Source of the DNA: Magnetospirillum sp.
GTDB lineage: Bacteria > Pseudomonadota > Alphaproteobacteria > Rhodospirillales > Magnetospirillaceae
Assembly: GCA_020217035.1 (NCBI GenBank)
Contig: JAIWOG010000028.1
Coordinates: 1 to 10,000, forward strand
Direction of reading: 5' to 3'
DNA length: 10,000 nucleotides
How positions within the stretch are numbered: the first letter of the stretch is position 1; the number at the start of each line of letters is the position of its first letter. The notes under the pieces were generated by a model. That model was not told the DNA's origin, searched no databases, and saw only the letters and a list, made by a program, of their open reading frames with translations. A program made the position numbers and the translations under genes. Below are positions 8,471 to 10,000 of the stretch, in pieces.

Positions 8471-8908
8471 ATGAGCGGCAGAACATCTCCGACACTGGAA
8501 ACCCAAGGCCATTCCGGCCCGGTCCAAATGGGGTCGGAGCGCTCTTTCGGTCTGGTCTTCGCCGCTGTCTTCGCCATCATCGCCCTGTGGCCGCTCAAAT
8601 CGGGTGGCGATCCGCGTTTGTGGGCCGTGGGTGTGGCCAGTGCTTTCCTGGTGGTCGCCGTGGTCGCTCCCAAAGCGCTGAAGCCCTTGAACCTGGTTTG
8701 GTTCAAGTTCGGCCTGTTGCTGCACAAGGTGATGACGCCCTTGATCATGGGCTTGCTGTTCTTCGTGACCGTCACCCCCATCGGTCTTTTGATGCGAGCC
8801 ACCGGCAAGGACCCCATGCGCCTGAAGCGCGATCCCGCCGCCACCAGCTATTGGATCACCCGCGATCCGCCCGGCCCGGCGCCGGCTTCCATGAAAAATC
8901 AGTTCTAG
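8471..8908 (+). CDS. SxtJ-family small membrane protein
   Basis: 145-residue inner-membrane protein resembling the SxtJ family, named after a gene of unknown function in cyanobacterial saxitoxin clusters. A polar N-terminal tail of about 24 residues is followed by hydrophobic segments at roughly 26-42 and 50-66. A longer amphipathic-to-hydrophobic region spans 74-109 (WFKFGLLLHKVMTPLIMGLLFF), and a proline-rich, basic C-terminal tail contains GKDPMRLKRDPAATSYW. The tail pattern GxDPxxxxxDPxxxSYW is what I recall as the conserved part of the family. No catalytic motif is visible. The ATG has GGAG at 8462-8465, 5 bases upstream. The next gene, a DUF5989 peptide, starts 11 bases after the stop, and a carbamoyltransferase follows it. 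That company is characteristic of the family and is the strongest support. Function is unknown; a membrane anchor or partner for the carbamoyltransferase is an inference. Confidence 0.82.
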   Translation: MSGRTSPTLETQGHSGPVQMGSERSFGLVFAAVFAIIALWPLKSGGDPRLWAVGVASAFLVVAVVAPKALKPLNLVWFKFGLLLHKVMTPLIMGLLFFVTVTPIGLLMRATGKDPMRLKRDPAATSYWITRDPPGPAPASMKNQF

Positions 8909-8919
8909 AGGCATCAACC

Positions 8920-9069
8920 ATGTCGTTCCTGATCGAATTGTGGGCCTTCATGCGTGTGCGCAAGAAATTCTGGCTGCTGCCCATCCTGGTGATGATGGTG
9001 CTGTTCGGCGGCCTGATCGTGCTGAGCCAGGGCTCGGCAGTGGCGCCGTTCATCTATACGCTGTTCTAG
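8920..9069 (+). CDS. DUF5989 / SxtK-like membrane peptide (49 residues)
   Basis: Very short gene encoding 49 residues, easily missed by gene callers with a length cutoff. The peptide starts MSFLIELWAFM, has a basic patch RVRKK at residues 12-16, one hydrophobic helix at about 17-36 (FWLLPILVMMVLFGGLIVLS), and a tail ending QGSAVAPFIYTLF. The KKFWLLP entry and the QGSAVAPFIYTLF ending match what I recall of DUF5989, a family of tiny proteins found beside carbamoyltransferases and SxtJ, and including SxtK of saxitoxin clusters. The positive patch before the helix predicts the N-terminus in the cytoplasm and a single pass through the inner membrane. GAGG at 8908-8911 is 8 bases before the ATG and overlaps the upstream stop, which fits tight co-expression. 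The biochemical role is unknown; it is too small to be an enzyme and is probably a membrane adaptor. Confidence 0.88.
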   Translation: MSFLIELWAFMRVRKKFWLLPILVMMVLFGGLIVLSQGSAVAPFIYTLF

Positions 9070-9072
9070 GAC

Positions 9073-9077
9073 AAGGA
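9073..9077 (+). promoter_or_regulatory. Ribosome binding site deciding a GTG start
   Basis: AAGGA lies 8 bases before the GTG at 9086. No in-frame ATG is available until codon 123, and the residues encoded from the GTG (MKILGLSALYHDSAAALIEDG) match the N-terminus of the carbamoyltransferase family, so GTG is the start. Confidence 0.65.
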
Positions 9078-9085
9078 CCGGGCGG

Positions 9086-10000
9086 GTGAAGATACTTGGA
9101 CTTTCGGCGCTGTATCACGACAGCGCCGCAGCACTGATCGAGGACGGCCGCATCATCGCCGCCGCCCAGGAAGAACGCTTCACCCGCAAGAAGCATGACG
9201 CCGCCTTTCCCAGGCAGGCCATCGAGTACTGCCTGGCCGAGGCCGGATGCGGCCTGAACGACATCGACTTCGTCGTCTTCTACGACAAGCCGTTCCTGAA
9301 GTTCGAACGCCTGCTGGAAACCTACGTCTCCTTCGCGCCACGCGGCTTCGCCTCGTTCCAAAAGGCGATCCCGGTGTGGCTGAAGGAAAAGTTGTTCCAG
9401 AAGGATTTGCTGGCCAAGGAATTCAAGAAGTTCGCGGGTGATTTCGACTGGATGGGCAAGATGCTGTTCGCCGAACACCATCTGTCCCATGCGGCGTCAG
9501 CGTTCTTCCCGTCGCCGTTCCAGGACGCAGCCGTGCTGACCATGGACGGGGTCGGCGAGTGGACCACCACCAGCCTGGCCATGGGATCGGGCAATTCCTT
9601 GGAAATCCACAAGGAACTGCATTTCCCCCATTCCCTTGGCCTGCTGTATTCGGCAGTCACCTACTACACCGGCTTCAAGGTCAATTCCGGCGAATACAAG
9701 GTCATGGGCCTGGCCCCTTATGGCGTGCCGAAATATGCCCAGACCCTTCTGGACAAGGTGGTGGACGTCAAGGAAGACGGCTCGTTCCATCTGGACCAAG
9801 GCTATTTCGATTATTGCACCGGCCTGACCATGACCAACGACAAGTTCGCGTCGTTGTTCGGCCAACCGGTGCGTCAGGCCGACAAGGACCCGCTGACCCA
9901 GTTCCACATGGACATGGCGGCGTCGATCCAAGAGGTGACCGAACACATCGTGCTGAAACTGGCGCGGTCCATCCGCCAGGAGACGGGCGCCAAGAACCTG
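9086..10000 (+). CDS. O-carbamoyltransferase, NodU/TobZ/SxtI family (3' end outside window)
   Basis: The first 305 codons of a gene whose family usually encodes about 550-620 residues; the frame is still open at the window edge. Family members form carbamoyl-adenylate from carbamoyl phosphate and ATP, then pass the carbamoyl group to a hydroxyl of a sugar or natural product. The visible part is the Kae1-like acyl-transfer domain. It holds the start MKILGLSALYHDSAAAL, then AQEERFTRKKHDAAFP (27-42), a metal-binding HHLSH in which His131 and His135 match the TobZ iron ligands, the nucleotide loop TMDGVGEW (152-159), and SGEYKVMGLAPYG (201-213). The YrdC-like C-terminal domain that makes carbamoyl-adenylate must lie beyond base 10000. 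The gene begins 16 bases after the DUF5989 peptide, so the two are almost certainly co-transcribed with the SxtJ-like gene. The substrate cannot be read from the sequence; the gmhA neighbour hints at a cell-surface sugar. Confidence 0.93.
   Translation, partial: MKILGLSALYHDSAAALIEDGRIIAAAQEERFTRKKHDAAFPRQAIEYCLAEAGCGLNDIDFVVFYDKPFLKFERLLETYVSFAPRGFASFQKAIPVWLKEKLFQKDLLAKEFKKFAGDFDWMGKMLFAEHHLSHAASAFFPSPFQDAAVLTMDGVGEWTTTSLAMGSGNSLEIHKELHFPHSLGLLYSAVTYYTGFKVNSGEYKVMGLAPYGVPKYAQTLLDKVVDVKEDGSFHLDQGYFDYCTGLTMTNDKFASLFGQPVRQADKDPLTQFHMDMAASIQEVTEHIVLKLARSIRQETGAKNL

Noticed and set aside
9050..9946. Minus-strand frames of 146 and 149 codons at the right end
   Set aside because: They overlap the carbamoyltransferase, whose plus-strand frame carries clear family motifs; the antisense translations show none.

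Overview
The window looks like ordinary chromosome from a GC-rich alphaproteobacterium. A member of the Rhodospirillales, perhaps Magnetospirillum-like, is the best guess. The evidence is the strong G/C bias at third codon positions, the leuS-lptE-holA gene order, the 180-kDa class of NAD-dependent glutamate dehydrogenase, and lipopolysaccharide (LPS) heptose genes typical of Gram-negatives. The genus is an inference; the window contains no rRNA or other marker that fixes it. All genes lie on the + strand, and coding density is very high. No tRNA, rRNA, insertion sequence, CRISPR array or prophage gene was seen, and no gene-free gap exceeds 80 bases.

Region 1 (1-2903) is a tightly packed housekeeping block: the 3' half of leuS (leucyl-tRNA synthetase), lptE (LPS-assembly lipoprotein) and holA (DNA polymerase III delta subunit). 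The genes overlap by 14 and 4 bases, so they are very likely co-transcribed and translationally coupled.

Region 2 (2904-7774) is an 80-base spacer with a plausible weak promoter, a small GC-rich hairpin and a strong ribosome binding site, followed by one very large gene for a 1596-residue NAD-dependent glutamate dehydrogenase. That enzyme oxidatively deaminates glutamate to 2-oxoglutarate and links nitrogen to carbon metabolism.

Region 3 (7831-10000) is the most interesting part. gmhA, the first enzyme of heptose synthesis for the LPS core, is followed by a small SxtJ-family membrane protein, a 49-residue DUF5989/SxtK-like membrane peptide, and the first 305 codons of a NodU/TobZ/SxtI-family O-carbamoyltransferase. 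The last three genes are separated by 11 and 16 bases. They form a compact three-gene module of the kind named after the saxitoxin cluster (sxtI, sxtJ, sxtK), here beside a heptose gene. The working hypothesis is membrane-associated carbamoylation of a surface glycan, possibly of LPS core heptose. The two small membrane partners have no established function.
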